Source of the DNA: JAADEM01 sp965371855
GTDB taxonomy: Bacteria > Bacteroidota > Bacteroidia > Bacteroidales > Marinilabiliaceae
DNA: 53,706 bases
NCBI GenBank assembly: GCA_965371855.1
Contig: CBDUZZ010000030.1
Span: forward strand, 1-53,706
Reading direction: 5' to 3'
Part shown: positions 8,368-15,712 of the stretch, piece by piece
Numbering within the stretch: the first letter of the stretch is position 1
Layout of the letters: every line of letters starts with the position of its first letter
Notes under the pieces: generated by a model
What the model saw: only the letters and a program-made list of their open reading frames with translations
Database searches by the model: none
What the model was told of the DNA's origin: nothing
Made by a program: the position numbers and the translations under genes

Positions 8368-9024
8368 ATGAACATGAACGACAAAAGTATCGATTCGCGC
8401 TTGTTAAGAGCCGATGTAGCCATTTCTAATGCCATGGTACATGAAGAAGTAAGTGCTTTGCTTGGCGAATACCTTTATACCGAAAAGAAATTACAGGCAG
8501 GCAATGCCATACGCTTAAATGCACATAACAAACAACAGGCAAAAAACAGCGAATACGCCGAAAAAGAAGATGCCACAAAAATACTGGATGAGCTTAAAAT
8601 GAAAGCACACAAGTATATGATGAAACAGGTTAAGGTAGCGCGCGTTGCATTGGACGGCAATTTAGGCCTGTACAAAAAACTGATGCTTAACGGTACGCGC
8701 AAAGCAACCTATACCGGGTGGTTAAAGCAGTCCGAAATATTTTATTCGCAGGCATTAAGCAATGCCGATGCCTTAAAACTGCTTGCAGAATATGGTATTA
8801 CCAGGCCAAAATTAGAAGCCGGGCAAAAAATGGTTGACGATGTAAACCGTGCTTATAAAAAGCAACATAGCGAAGATGCCGAGGCACAAAATGCCACCAA
8901 AGAGCGCGATGCAGCCATTGAAGAACTTGACGAATGGATGTCGAAATTTATTGCCGTAGCACGGGTAGCATTAGATGAACACCCGCAATATCTTGAAATG
9001 CTTGGTGTTATTGAACCATCGTAA
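8368..9024 (+). CDS. Internally duplicated helical protein of unknown function
   Basis: This soluble, charged 218-residue protein is predicted to be almost entirely helical. It has two homologous halves, residues about 25-108 and 132-214. EYLYTEKKLQAG in the first matches EYGITRPKLEAG in the second, and VKVARVALDG-NLGLYKKL matches IAVARVALDE-HPQYLEML. Each half looks like a pair or trio of long helices, giving a duplicated helical bundle. Translation could begin at the ATG at 8368 or the one at 8374. The gene follows the heptad-repeat ORF directly and is closed by a perfect palindrome at 9028-9074. I recognise no family and propose no function. Confidence 0.75.
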   Translation: MNMNDKSIDSRLLRADVAISNAMVHEEVSALLGEYLYTEKKLQAGNAIRLNAHNKQQAKNSEYAEKEDATKILDELKMKAHKYMMKQVKVARVALDGNLGLYKKLMLNGTRKATYTGWLKQSEIFYSQALSNADALKLLAEYGITRPKLEAGQKMVDDVNRAYKKQHSEDAEAQNATKERDAAIEELDEWMSKFIAVARVALDEHPQYLEMLGVIEPS

Positions 9025-9027
9025 GCT

Positions 9028-9074
9028 TTTATATAGACCTTGAAGGTTTTCAAAACCTTCAAGGTCTATATAAA
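9028..9074. terminator. Perfect 23-bp palindrome with one-base spacer
   Basis: The arms 9028-9050 and 9052-9074 are perfect complements around a single C. They begin TTTATATAGACCTTGAAGG. The palindrome starts 3 bases after the stop codon of the preceding gene. It would form a strong hairpin in RNA, probably terminating or protecting the 3' end, and could extrude as a cruciform in DNA. A second short palindrome (AGTCATC-T-GATGACT) lies at 9079-9093. Confidence 0.7.
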
Positions 9075-9105
9075 TGACAGTCATCTGATGACTACAACAG
9101 ATTTA

Positions 9106-9149
9106 GTTACGGGGTGACTCCTAATCGTTTTAACAAGTCACCCCGTGAC
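9106..9149 (+). repeat. Hairpin repeat A, copy 2 (44 bp)
   Basis: The arms 9106-9119 and 9136-9149 differ from copy 3 by a single base in the left arm (GTTACGGGG). It has the same loop and the same TTTACAGATA sequence after it. It separates the duplicated-helical-protein gene from the leucine-rich-repeat gene. Confidence 0.85.
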
Positions 9150-9174
9150 TTTACAGATACCGGAAATAGCAAAA

Positions 9175-9207
9175 ACCGGGGGCGCGACTACAAGTCGCAC
9201 TCCCGGT
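9175..9207 (+). repeat. Hairpin repeat B, copy 1 (33 bp)
   Basis: Arms ACCGGGGGCGCGACT (9175-9189) and AGTCGCACTCCCGGT (9193-9207), around a 3-base ACA loop, pair with two mismatches. An identical copy lies at 10873-10905. The pair sits just inside repeat A copies 2 and 3 and directly brackets the leucine-rich-repeat gene. Confidence 0.85.
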
Positions 9208-9235
9208 AATTATAAACCAATAAAAACCAATTACC

Positions 9236-10858
9236 ATGAAACACACATTTACCAATTTCAAACACTCAAAACCAAAACTTTTTAAAACAGCATTGCTTGC
9301 TCTGCTTTTTACTTTCAACTTTTCACTTGTAACTGTTACAGCGCAATACACTCTAACCGATGCTGATGTAGTAGTAACCAACGGCACTATAGAGAGTTGC
9401 AGTTACAGCTTTACGGTTAAAGACATTATTATACCCGAAACATTAGACGGCCAAACAGTAACCGGCATTGCCGATAAGGAATATTCTGACGGGGTATTTA
9501 AGGAAAAAGGCATTGTTAATATACAGTTACCTGCTACTTTAGAGCATATTGGAGATTATGCGTTTCGTACTAACTACCTCACGAGCGTTACGATCCCCAA
9601 TAGTGTGACTTCTATTGGAGATTATGCGTTTTATATGAACTCACTAACGAGCGTTATCATCCCCAATAGTGTGATTTCTATTGGAGATTGGGCGTTTTCT
9701 TATAACTCTCTTACGAGCGTTACCATCCCCAATAGTGTGACTTCTATTGGAGATTTTGCGTTTTTTTCTAACTCCCTCACGAGCGTTACCATCCCCAATA
9801 GTGTGACGACTATTGGAGATTATGCGTTTTATGGTAACTCCCTTACGAGCGTTACTTTTGAGCAGAATAGTTATATCCGGGTTATTGGTGGTTATGCGTT
9901 TTATAACAACTCCGGGTTAACCGGTATTACCCTGCCTGCCAATGTTAATTACGGGTTTACTGGCTATAAAGACAAAGAGGGCAACAGTTATGTGGCCGGT
10001 GATAATATTACTAATTTTAGTACAGCATATTATGCTGTACTACCTGTACATACCTTAACATTAGATGATGTAGAGTTTGCAGATAGTGAGATAACTGAAT
10101 ATTTTGGGGGATATGTAGACATTATTATCCCCTCATCGTTTTATGTTAACGGGGCGGATGTGAGTGTGACTTATATTGGAGATAATGCGTTTCGTTCTAA
10201 CTCCCTGACGAGCGTCACCATCCCCAATAGTGTGACTTCTATTGGAACTTATGCGTTTAGTAATAACTCCCTTACGAGCGTCACCATCCCCAATAGTGTG
10301 ACTTCTATTGGAAATGGAGCGTTTTACAGTAACTCTCTTACGAGCGTTACCATCCCCAATAGTGTGACTTCTATTGGAGATTTTGCGTTTTTTTCTAACT
10401 CCCTCACGAGCGTTACCATCCCCAATAGTGTGACTTCTATTGGAGTTTGGGCGTTTTATGGTAACTCCCTGACGAGCATTACCCTGCCTAACCCTGTAAT
10501 AAAAGAGGGTTATACTTTTACAGAGTGGCAAAACGGTAGTGGTACTGTGGTTACGGTGATAACAGATTTTGAGGATTCTTACGAGGCGCAGTTTTCAATA
10601 AGCACAGCCGTAAATAACAGAAAGGCATCAACCATTAAAGTTTACCCCAACCCTGTGCGCAATATGCTTACCATAGAGGTTGCAGGTGCATACAACAGCC
10701 TGCAGGTTATAACCCTTACCGGCACGGTTGTACAAACGGTTAATTGCACCGGTCTGTCTAAAGTACAGGTAAACATGAGTAACATAACGCCGGGTGTTTA
10801 TATTCTTAAGCTGAGTGGTGCAGAGGGTGTTATAGTTAAAAAGGTTTTGAAGGAGTGA
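9236..10858 (+). CDS. BspA-like leucine-rich-repeat surface protein with T9SS sorting domain
   Basis: The signal peptide is at about residues 17-36, with a hydrophobic core and a VTVTAQ cleavage zone. Two leucine-rich-repeat arrays of the BspA/LRR_5 type follow (about 105-230 and 315-418), built of 22-residue units of the form NSLTSVTIPNSVTSIGDxAF. Residues 419-452 resemble a Listeria-Bacteroides (InlB B) repeat, with GYTFTEW. Residues 467-540 are a type A sorting domain for type IX secretion: it opens with VYPNPV and ends in the typical GVYILKL ... KKVLKE pattern. The product should be exported and anchored or released at the cell surface, with a binding or adhesion role inferred. The repeat DNA is almost identical unit to unit, suggesting recent amplification or conversion. 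Direct copies of repeats A and B flank the gene. Confidence 0.9.
   Translation: MKHTFTNFKHSKPKLFKTALLALLFTFNFSLVTVTAQYTLTDADVVVTNGTIESCSYSFTVKDIIIPETLDGQTVTGIADKEYSDGVFKEKGIVNIQLPATLEHIGDYAFRTNYLTSVTIPNSVTSIGDYAFYMNSLTSVIIPNSVISIGDWAFSYNSLTSVTIPNSVTSIGDFAFFSNSLTSVTIPNSVTTIGDYAFYGNSLTSVTFEQNSYIRVIGGYAFYNNSGLTGITLPANVNYGFTGYKDKEGNSYVAGDNITNFSTAYYAVLPVHTLTLDDVEFADSEITEYFGGYVDIIIPSSFYVNGADVSVTYIGDNAFRSNSLTSVTIPNSVTSIGTYAFSNNSLTSVTIPNSVTSIGNGAFYSNSLTSVTIPNSVTSIGDFAFFSNSLTSVTIPNSVTSIGVWAFYGNSLTSITLPNPVIKEGYTFTEWQNGSGTVVTVITDFEDSYEAQFSISTAVNNRKASTIKVYPNPVRNMLTIEVAGAYNSLQVITLTGTVVQTVNCTGLSKVQVNMSNITPGVYILKLSGAEGVIVKKVLKE
9572..9901 (+). repeat. 66-bp tandem repeats, LRR array 1
   Basis: About five in-frame 66-bp units lie here, each containing a CCCCAATAGTGTGA core followed by TCTATTGGAGA. 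Neighbouring units differ mainly in the codons just before the next Asn-Ser-Leu. Confidence 0.9.
10199..10495 (+). repeat. 66-bp tandem repeats, LRR array 2
   Basis: Four to five units of the same 66-bp repeat lie here, about 300 bases after array 1. One stretch (around 10368-10430) is identical over more than 60 bases to a stretch of array 1 (around 9740-9800), which points to recent exchange between the arrays. Confidence 0.9.
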
Positions 10859-10872
10859 GGTGGTTTAGGAAA

Positions 10873-10905
10873 ACCGGGGGCGCGACTACAAGTCGCACTC
10901 CCGGT
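10873..10905 (+). repeat. Hairpin repeat B, copy 2 (33 bp)
   Basis: Identical to 9175-9207 and in the same orientation. It starts 14 bases after the stop codon of the leucine-rich-repeat gene and could also act as its transcript-end hairpin. Confidence 0.85.
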
Positions 10906-10934
10906 AAATAATTTAGTGACCCCATCCATAATTA

Positions 10935-10978
10935 GTCACGGGGTGACTCCTAATCGTTTTAACAAGTCACCCCGTGAC
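10935..10978 (+). repeat. Hairpin repeat A, copy 3 (44 bp)
   Basis: The arms 10935-10948 and 10965-10978 are a perfect 14-bp inverted repeat with a 16-base loop. TTTACAGATACTGG follows. This is the only copy with perfectly matched arms. Confidence 0.85.
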
Positions 10979-10998
10979 TTTACAGATACTGGTGCGCA

Positions 10999-11018
10999 AT
11001 TGTATCGCATTCCTTTTG
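10999..11018 (+). repeat. Repeat C, copy 2 (20 bp)
   Basis: ATTGTATCGCATTCCTTTTG matches 7446-7465 with two differences and marks the right edge of the repeat-bracketed island. Confidence 0.6.
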
Positions 11019-11040
11019 AACAGTGAACAATAAGCAGTCA

Positions 11041-11063
11041 GGGTTTCACTTGAAGTGAAGCCC
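11041..11063 (+). terminator. Intrinsic terminator-like hairpin
   Basis: An 11-bp stem (GGGTTTCACTT paired with AAGTGAAGCCC, one G-U pair) around a single G is followed by TTACTTTTTTC. It lies at the right edge of the island and could end transcripts from the leucine-rich-repeat gene. Confidence 0.55.
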
Positions 11064-11137
11064 TTACTTTTTTCTTATGTGTCTTAGGTGGTTTTTATTT
11101 TTATTGCAACAGACAAGCAAACAGGCGACCAGACATC

Positions 11138-12238
11138 TCAAACATTAAACCTGAAATGCATGATATCACCATCCTGTACTATGTACTCTTTACCTTCTAC
11201 ACGCATCTTACCAACTTCTTTACAAGCTTGCTCAGAACCTAATGCGATATAATCATCATAGAAAATCACTTCTACCCGGATAAATCCTTTCTCAAAATCG
11301 GAATGAATAACACCGGCAGTCTGAGGAGCCTTGGCACCATTAGGATAAGTCCATGCACGCACTTCCTTCTCACCGGCAGTAAAGAATGTTTCCAAATTCA
11401 GCAACCTGTATGCTGAATGAATTATTTTTACAACCCCGGACTCTTTCAAACCTAAATCTTCGAGAAACATCTGCCGCTCCTCAAAAGTATCTAACTCTGC
11501 TATCTCTGCCTCAGTTTTAGCAGCTACAATTAATAGCTCGGCATTCTCGTCTTTTACAGCCTCACGCATTTCTTCCACATACTTATTACCGGAAATTACT
11601 GAAGCCTCATCAACATTACAAACATACATCATAGGTTTATTTGTAAGCAGGTATAAATCTTTAGCTACGTTCTCTTCCATAGCTGTCAAAGCAACTGTTC
11701 TTGCTGACTTGCCACTCTCAAGCGAAGTTTTATATTTATATAACACCTCCACCAACCGTTTAGCTTCGGGGTTTTTAGATGTTTTTGCAATTTTCTCACT
11801 CTTTAATAACCCTTTCTCTACCGTTTCCAGATCTTTCATCTGTAACTCCATTTCAATAACTTCTTTATCCCTTAACGGGTTAATAGAACCATCAACATGG
11901 GTAACATTATCATCATCAAAACAACGAAGAACATGAATGATGGCATCTGTTTCGCGAATATTTCCTAAGAATTTATTTCCAAGTCCTTCTCCTTTACTGG
12001 CACCTTTTACCAAACCTGCAATATCAACTATCTCAACTGTTGTAGGCACAACCCGTTTTGGTTTTACAAGTTCTTCAAGCTTTGTCAGCCTTTCGTCAGG
12101 AACTGTAATAACCCCAATATTCGGCTCTATTGTACAAAATGGAAAATTTGCCGATTGAGCTTTCGCATTCGACAAGCAATTGAAAAGAGTTGATTTGCCA
12201 ACATTAGGCAGTCCTACAATACCACATTGTAAACCCAT
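11138..12238 (-). CDS. ychF: Ribosome-binding ATPase YchF (OLA1 family)
   Basis: This is a 366-residue P-loop protein of the Obg/TRAFAC class. Walker A, GLPNVGKST, lies at residues 8-16, the switch region DIAGLVKGASKGEGLGN is present, and the C-terminal TGS domain ends in the family's VQDGDIMHFRFNV. YchF proteins prefer ATP to GTP, bind the ribosome, and are linked to translation and oxidative-stress control. The length is normal. It is a single gene, with no evident operon partner. A TATTTTTG promoter box lies 25-33 bases upstream of the start. Confidence 0.97.
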   Translation of the reverse strand: MGLQCGIVGLPNVGKSTLFNCLSNAKAQSANFPFCTIEPNIGVITVPDERLTKLEELVKPKRVVPTTVEIVDIAGLVKGASKGEGLGNKFLGNIRETDAIIHVLRCFDDDNVTHVDGSINPLRDKEVIEMELQMKDLETVEKGLLKSEKIAKTSKNPEAKRLVEVLYKYKTSLESGKSARTVALTAMEENVAKDLYLLTNKPMMYVCNVDEASVISGNKYVEEMREAVKDENAELLIVAAKTEAEIAELDTFEERQMFLEDLGLKESGVVKIIHSAYRLLNLETFFTAGEKEVRAWTYPNGAKAPQTAGVIHSDFEKGFIRVEVIFYDDYIALGSEQACKEVGKMRVEGKEYIVQDGDIMHFRFNV

Positions 12239-12263
12239 TTGTTACGTTTTTTAATTAAGGCTG

Positions 12264-12271
12264 CAAAAATA
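12264..12271 (-). promoter_or_regulatory. Bacteroidota -7 box upstream of ychF
   Basis: On the minus strand the bases read TATTTTTG, matching TAnnTTTG, about 26 bases before the ychF ATG. No clear TTG is seen at the right distance for a -33 box. Confidence 0.4.
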
Positions 12272-12508
12272 CATCATTTTTTCGTTAGTTTCTCCAGTTA
12301 ACAAGGTTAATAGTTTTTAAAAATAAAAGGGTAAAACGAAATGAGTTAAATGCCTAAATCTGAAACCACTAATTTATAGTACCAACGCAATTGTTATACA
12401 ATTCATCAACTCCCCGATTACCCGATTACTCAATTACTCATCAAATAAAATAAACCTTTTTATCTTTTATACGTCAAAGTAGTAAATGTTGAATATCAAA
12501 GATTATAA

Positions 12509-13069
12509 ATGGTAAATTCCGGATTAGCCGATAAAGACATAATTCAGAAATTAAAAACCACAAACAATAAAGAAGAGGTTTTCTCTCTTTTGGTTGAAAA
12601 ATACCAACAGAGGTTATATTGGTATATACGGAAAATGGTTGTTTCACACGATGATACTGATGATATACTGCAAAACTCTTTTCTAAAAATATGGAAAGCT
12701 CTGGATAACTTCAAAGGCGACTCCTCATTCTACACATGGATTTATCGAATTACAACAAACGAAACATTTACATTCCTAAAAAGCAAAGAACGACAAAAAG
12801 CTCAATCCATAGATGATGAAGAAGGTTTAATAGCGAAATCTCTGGAAAGTGATCATGAATTCAATGGCAATGAGTTACAAATAAGATTACAAAAATATAT
12901 CCTGTTACTACCAAACAAACAACGATTAGTTTTTAATATGAAATATTTTGATGAAATGAAATATGAAGAGATGGCCGATATAACAGGTAATTCTATTGGA
13001 GCTTTAAAAGCATCATATCATCATGCTGTTAAAAAGATTAAAGCAATGTTTAAGAGTGAATTGATATAA
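12509..13069 (+). CDS. ECF-type RNA polymerase sigma factor
   Basis: This 186-residue protein has sigma region 2 at about residues 25-95 (DDTDDILQNSFLKIWKAL and the STFYTWIYRI-type segment) and region 4 at about 125-182, with a helix-turn-helix ending in GALKASYHHAVKKIK. There is no region 1.1 or 3, as in group 4 sigma factors. It should redirect RNA polymerase to a small regulon, probably envelope-related given its neighbours. It is followed in the same direction by a one-helix membrane protein and a Spy-like exported protein, the usual arrangement of sigma factor, anti-sigma factor and target. Confidence 0.92.
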   Translation: MVNSGLADKDIIQKLKTTNNKEEVFSLLVEKYQQRLYWYIRKMVVSHDDTDDILQNSFLKIWKALDNFKGDSSFYTWIYRITTNETFTFLKSKERQKAQSIDDEEGLIAKSLESDHEFNGNELQIRLQKYILLLPNKQRLVFNMKYFDEMKYEEMADITGNSIGALKASYHHAVKKIKAMFKSELI

Positions 13070-13162
13070 TTGAATTTTTCCGGAAGAAAAAACAACTACC
13101 AATTAAACCTTTTAAGTTTTATTGCATCTAACAGAGTAGCAGTTTGAGAAACATACAAGTTC

Positions 13163-13600
13163 ATGGATAAAAATGACGACATATTAGAAATTCTTAAAGA
13201 ATTAAAAGACGATTCGCCATATAAAGTGCCGGAAGGTTATTTTGATTCGCTACCGGAAAGAATTCGAGGCCACATCAGGCAGAACTCTTTATCCCAAAAA
13301 ACCAGAATCATACAGATATTAAAACCATGGATGGGGCTTGCTGCCGGCTTTCTGTTTATCATAACCCTCTATTTCACTCTTTTTCCTGAAAAAACCAACA
13401 TAAAAACAGCAACAAATTCATCATATCTTTATGAAATCTATGATGATGTCATTGATCCGATTGTATCACAATTTAATGAATATGATCTGGCTTATCATCT
13501 ATCAGAAAAAGATATCAATGATCTAAATAGCGATTCATTATTGCAAACTGATCTATATGATATTACAATTGAGGATATAGAAGACCTTATTTTATTTTAA
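13163..13600 (+). CDS. Single-pass membrane protein, probable anti-sigma factor
   Basis: The 145-residue protein has a cytoplasmic acidic N-terminus, the motif VPEGYFDSLPERI (22-34), one transmembrane segment (about 57-74), and an acidic extracytoplasmic tail. The VPEGYF-SL motif is often seen in short Bacteroidota membrane proteins encoded directly after ECF sigma factors. I infer that it restrains the upstream sigma factor, but no zinc-anti-sigma HxxxCxxC motif is present. The gap to the sigma gene is about 90 bases, in the same direction. Confidence 0.7.
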   Translation: MDKNDDILEILKELKDDSPYKVPEGYFDSLPERIRGHIRQNSLSQKTRIIQILKPWMGLAAGFLFIITLYFTLFPEKTNIKTATNSSYLYEIYDDVIDPIVSQFNEYDLAYHLSEKDINDLNSDSLLQTDLYDITIEDIEDLILF

Positions 13601-13630
13601 CTTTACACAGAATACAAAAAACCAATTATC

Positions 13631-14107
13631 ATGAAAAATATATACAGCCTTACTGTTTTCCTTTTTATAGCAACTGTTATATACAGCCAAAATAACACAT
13701 TTGAGGAGAGGCTTAACAATTTAAGATCTCAAAAAATTGCTTTTATAACTCAGCGTCTAAACCTTACTATTGATGAAGCTCAAGTTTTTTGGCCTGTTTA
13801 TAATGAACTTGCACAAAAAAAAGATCAACTAAATAAACGTCGTAAGGAGATTGCATTTGAATTAAGAAACAATTGGGATAGCTTTCCTAAACAGGAAAAG
13901 GAAAATATTGCTGATGAATTTGTTTCATTAAAATTAAAAGAGGCAAATATGGATATTGAATACCATGAAAAATTTAAAAAAGTTCTTGATATCGACAAAG
14001 TACTAAAACTTTATCAGACAGAGATAGCTTTTAAGAACTACTTACTTAACAGAATAAAGCACCAAAATGCAAAAGGGCAACAACGCCCCAACAGGAAGCC
14101 ACAATAA
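13631..14107 (+). CDS. Spy/CpxP-like exported helical protein
   Basis: The signal peptide covers about residues 1-19 (cleavage near IYSQ-N). The mature part is helical and rich in Lys and Glu, with an LT-x-DEA-xxFWPVYNEL segment at about 46-60 that resembles the LTxxQ region of Spy/CpxP periplasmic chaperones. The C-terminus is basic. It begins 30 bases after the probable anti-sigma gene and is likely in the same operon, acting as the periplasmic stress output or sensor of that system. Sequence alone does not separate chaperone from sensor. Confidence 0.7.
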   Translation: MKNIYSLTVFLFIATVIYSQNNTFEERLNNLRSQKIAFITQRLNLTIDEAQVFWPVYNELAQKKDQLNKRRKEIAFELRNNWDSFPKQEKENIADEFVSLKLKEANMDIEYHEKFKKVLDIDKVLKLYQTEIAFKNYLLNRIKHQNAKGQQRPNRKPQ

Positions 14108-14133
14108 TCAAATCCGTTCAAATGTAACTGTTT

Positions 14134-15642
14134 CTATTCATTTGTAAACTCCTCAAATCTACCTTCATGCAAGAATTTTATGCTGGCATCAATCTCCTTG
14201 TACATAATCCGGTCTTCTTTAATAAAAGCAACGTTATCACGAAATTGAGATAAAAAATCTTCTAAATAGGGAGATGTTTTTGCAGGCTTTCTGAATTCCA
14301 TTGCCTGAGAAGCATTTAATAATTCAATTGCAACAACCCGTTCAACATTATCTGCAATCTTTAATGCTTTAGTTGCGGCATTTCCTCCCATACTCACATG
14401 ATCTTCCTGCTCATTTGATGAAGGTATACTGTCGACAGATGAAGGAGTTGCCATCTGTTTATTTAAACTAACAATAGATGCTGCAGTATATTGAGGTATC
14501 ATGAAACCGGAGTTTAATCCCGGGTTCGCTACCAAAAATTCAGGTAGCCCTCTTTCACCTGCTATTAACCTGTAGGTACGTCTTTCCGATATACTGCCAA
14601 TCTCACATAAAGCAATTGATAGAAAATCCAATGCCAAGGCAAGAGGTTCCCCGTGAAAATTACCACCTGAAATTATCATATCCTCGTCAGGAAAAACAAT
14701 AGGGTTATCTGTCACCGAATTTATCTCGGTTAATACAACTTTTGAAACATAATTAATTGCATCTTTTACTGCTCCGTGAACCTGAGGCACACATCTGAAT
14801 GAATATGGATCCTGAACATGTTTTTTTGGTCTGTTTATCAACTCACTACCATCCAGAAGAGCACTAATGTTTTTTGCTGTTTCTATCTGTCCCGAATGTG
14901 GCCTTATAACATGCAACTGATGATAAAATGGTTCTATACGACCATCAAAAGCATCGAGCGACAAGGCAGCAATTATATCAGCATATTTAACTAACCGAAA
15001 AGCTTTCAGTAAAGTATACACTGCATGAGCACTCATAAACTGGGTTCCGTTAAGCAGTGCCAGGCCCTCTTTAGCCTCCAGTTTTATAGGTTCCCATCCC
15101 TGTTTTTTCAACATTTCCGATGCATCCATCTTCTCTTCATTGAAGTAAACATCGCCATACCCTAACAACGGCAAAAACAGATGTGCCAACGGTGCCAAAT
15201 CACCTGATGCCCCCAGCGATCCCTGCTCAAAAACAATAGGGAATACACCTACATTATAAAATTCAATTAAACGCTCAACAGTTTTTAGTTGTACTCCTGA
15301 TTTACCAAGACTTAAAGCATGTATTTTCAATAGCAACATTAGCTTAACTACATCCTTTGGCACTTCCCTGCCAATTCCACAAGCATGACTAACAACAAGA
15401 TTCTCCTGAAGCTTACTTAAATCTTCATTTGAAATAGAAATATTATGAAGAGCTCCAAAACCGGTATTAATACCATATATTGGCTTATCCTCTCTTTTTA
15501 TTTTTTCATCAAGGTAATTTTTGCATTTTAAAATTAACTCTTTTGATTCTTCTGATAATTGCAACGTATATTCTTCTTCAAGAATAGCTTCAATTTCTTT
15601 AAAGGTTAATGCTTTTGGAGATATATAATGAACTTTTTTCAT
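14134..15642 (-). CDS. hutH: Histidine ammonia-lyase
   Basis: This 502-residue enzyme deaminates L-histidine to urocanate, the first step of histidine breakdown. The self-forming MIO cofactor motif Ala-Ser-Gly is at residues 145-147 within GSLGASGDLAPLAHL. An early YGINTGFG (57-64), the later NFHGEPLALA and the SSNEQEDHVSMG segment are all typical. The length matches the family. HutH differs from the related tyrosine and phenylalanine lyases mainly in substrate-site residues, so the histidine assignment is likely but not certain. It lies 70 bases after hisS in the same direction; other hut genes are not in the window. Confidence 0.92.
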   Translation of the reverse strand: MKKVHYISPKALTFKEIEAILEEEYTLQLSEESKELILKCKNYLDEKIKREDKPIYGINTGFGALHNISISNEDLSKLQENLVVSHACGIGREVPKDVVKLMLLLKIHALSLGKSGVQLKTVERLIEFYNVGVFPIVFEQGSLGASGDLAPLAHLFLPLLGYGDVYFNEEKMDASEMLKKQGWEPIKLEAKEGLALLNGTQFMSAHAVYTLLKAFRLVKYADIIAALSLDAFDGRIEPFYHQLHVIRPHSGQIETAKNISALLDGSELINRPKKHVQDPYSFRCVPQVHGAVKDAINYVSKVVLTEINSVTDNPIVFPDEDMIISGGNFHGEPLALALDFLSIALCEIGSISERRTYRLIAGERGLPEFLVANPGLNSGFMIPQYTAASIVSLNKQMATPSSVDSIPSSNEQEDHVSMGGNAATKALKIADNVERVVAIELLNASQAMEFRKPAKTSPYLEDFLSQFRDNVAFIKEDRIMYKEIDASIKFLHEGRFEEFTNE

Positions 15643-15712
15643 CCGTATTTATTTTAGATTTTAGAATACTCCTGATTTAGCTTTTAAAATATAATTCCTT
15701 TTGATTATTGTC

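Noticed and set aside
10133..10531. Minus-strand reading frame rich in SNRSHTIGDG repeats
   Set aside because: It is the antisense shadow of the LRR repeat array.
7638..10978. The 44-bp hairpins considered as CRISPR repeats
   Set aside because: The copies are more than 1 kb apart with genes in between, not regularly spaced.
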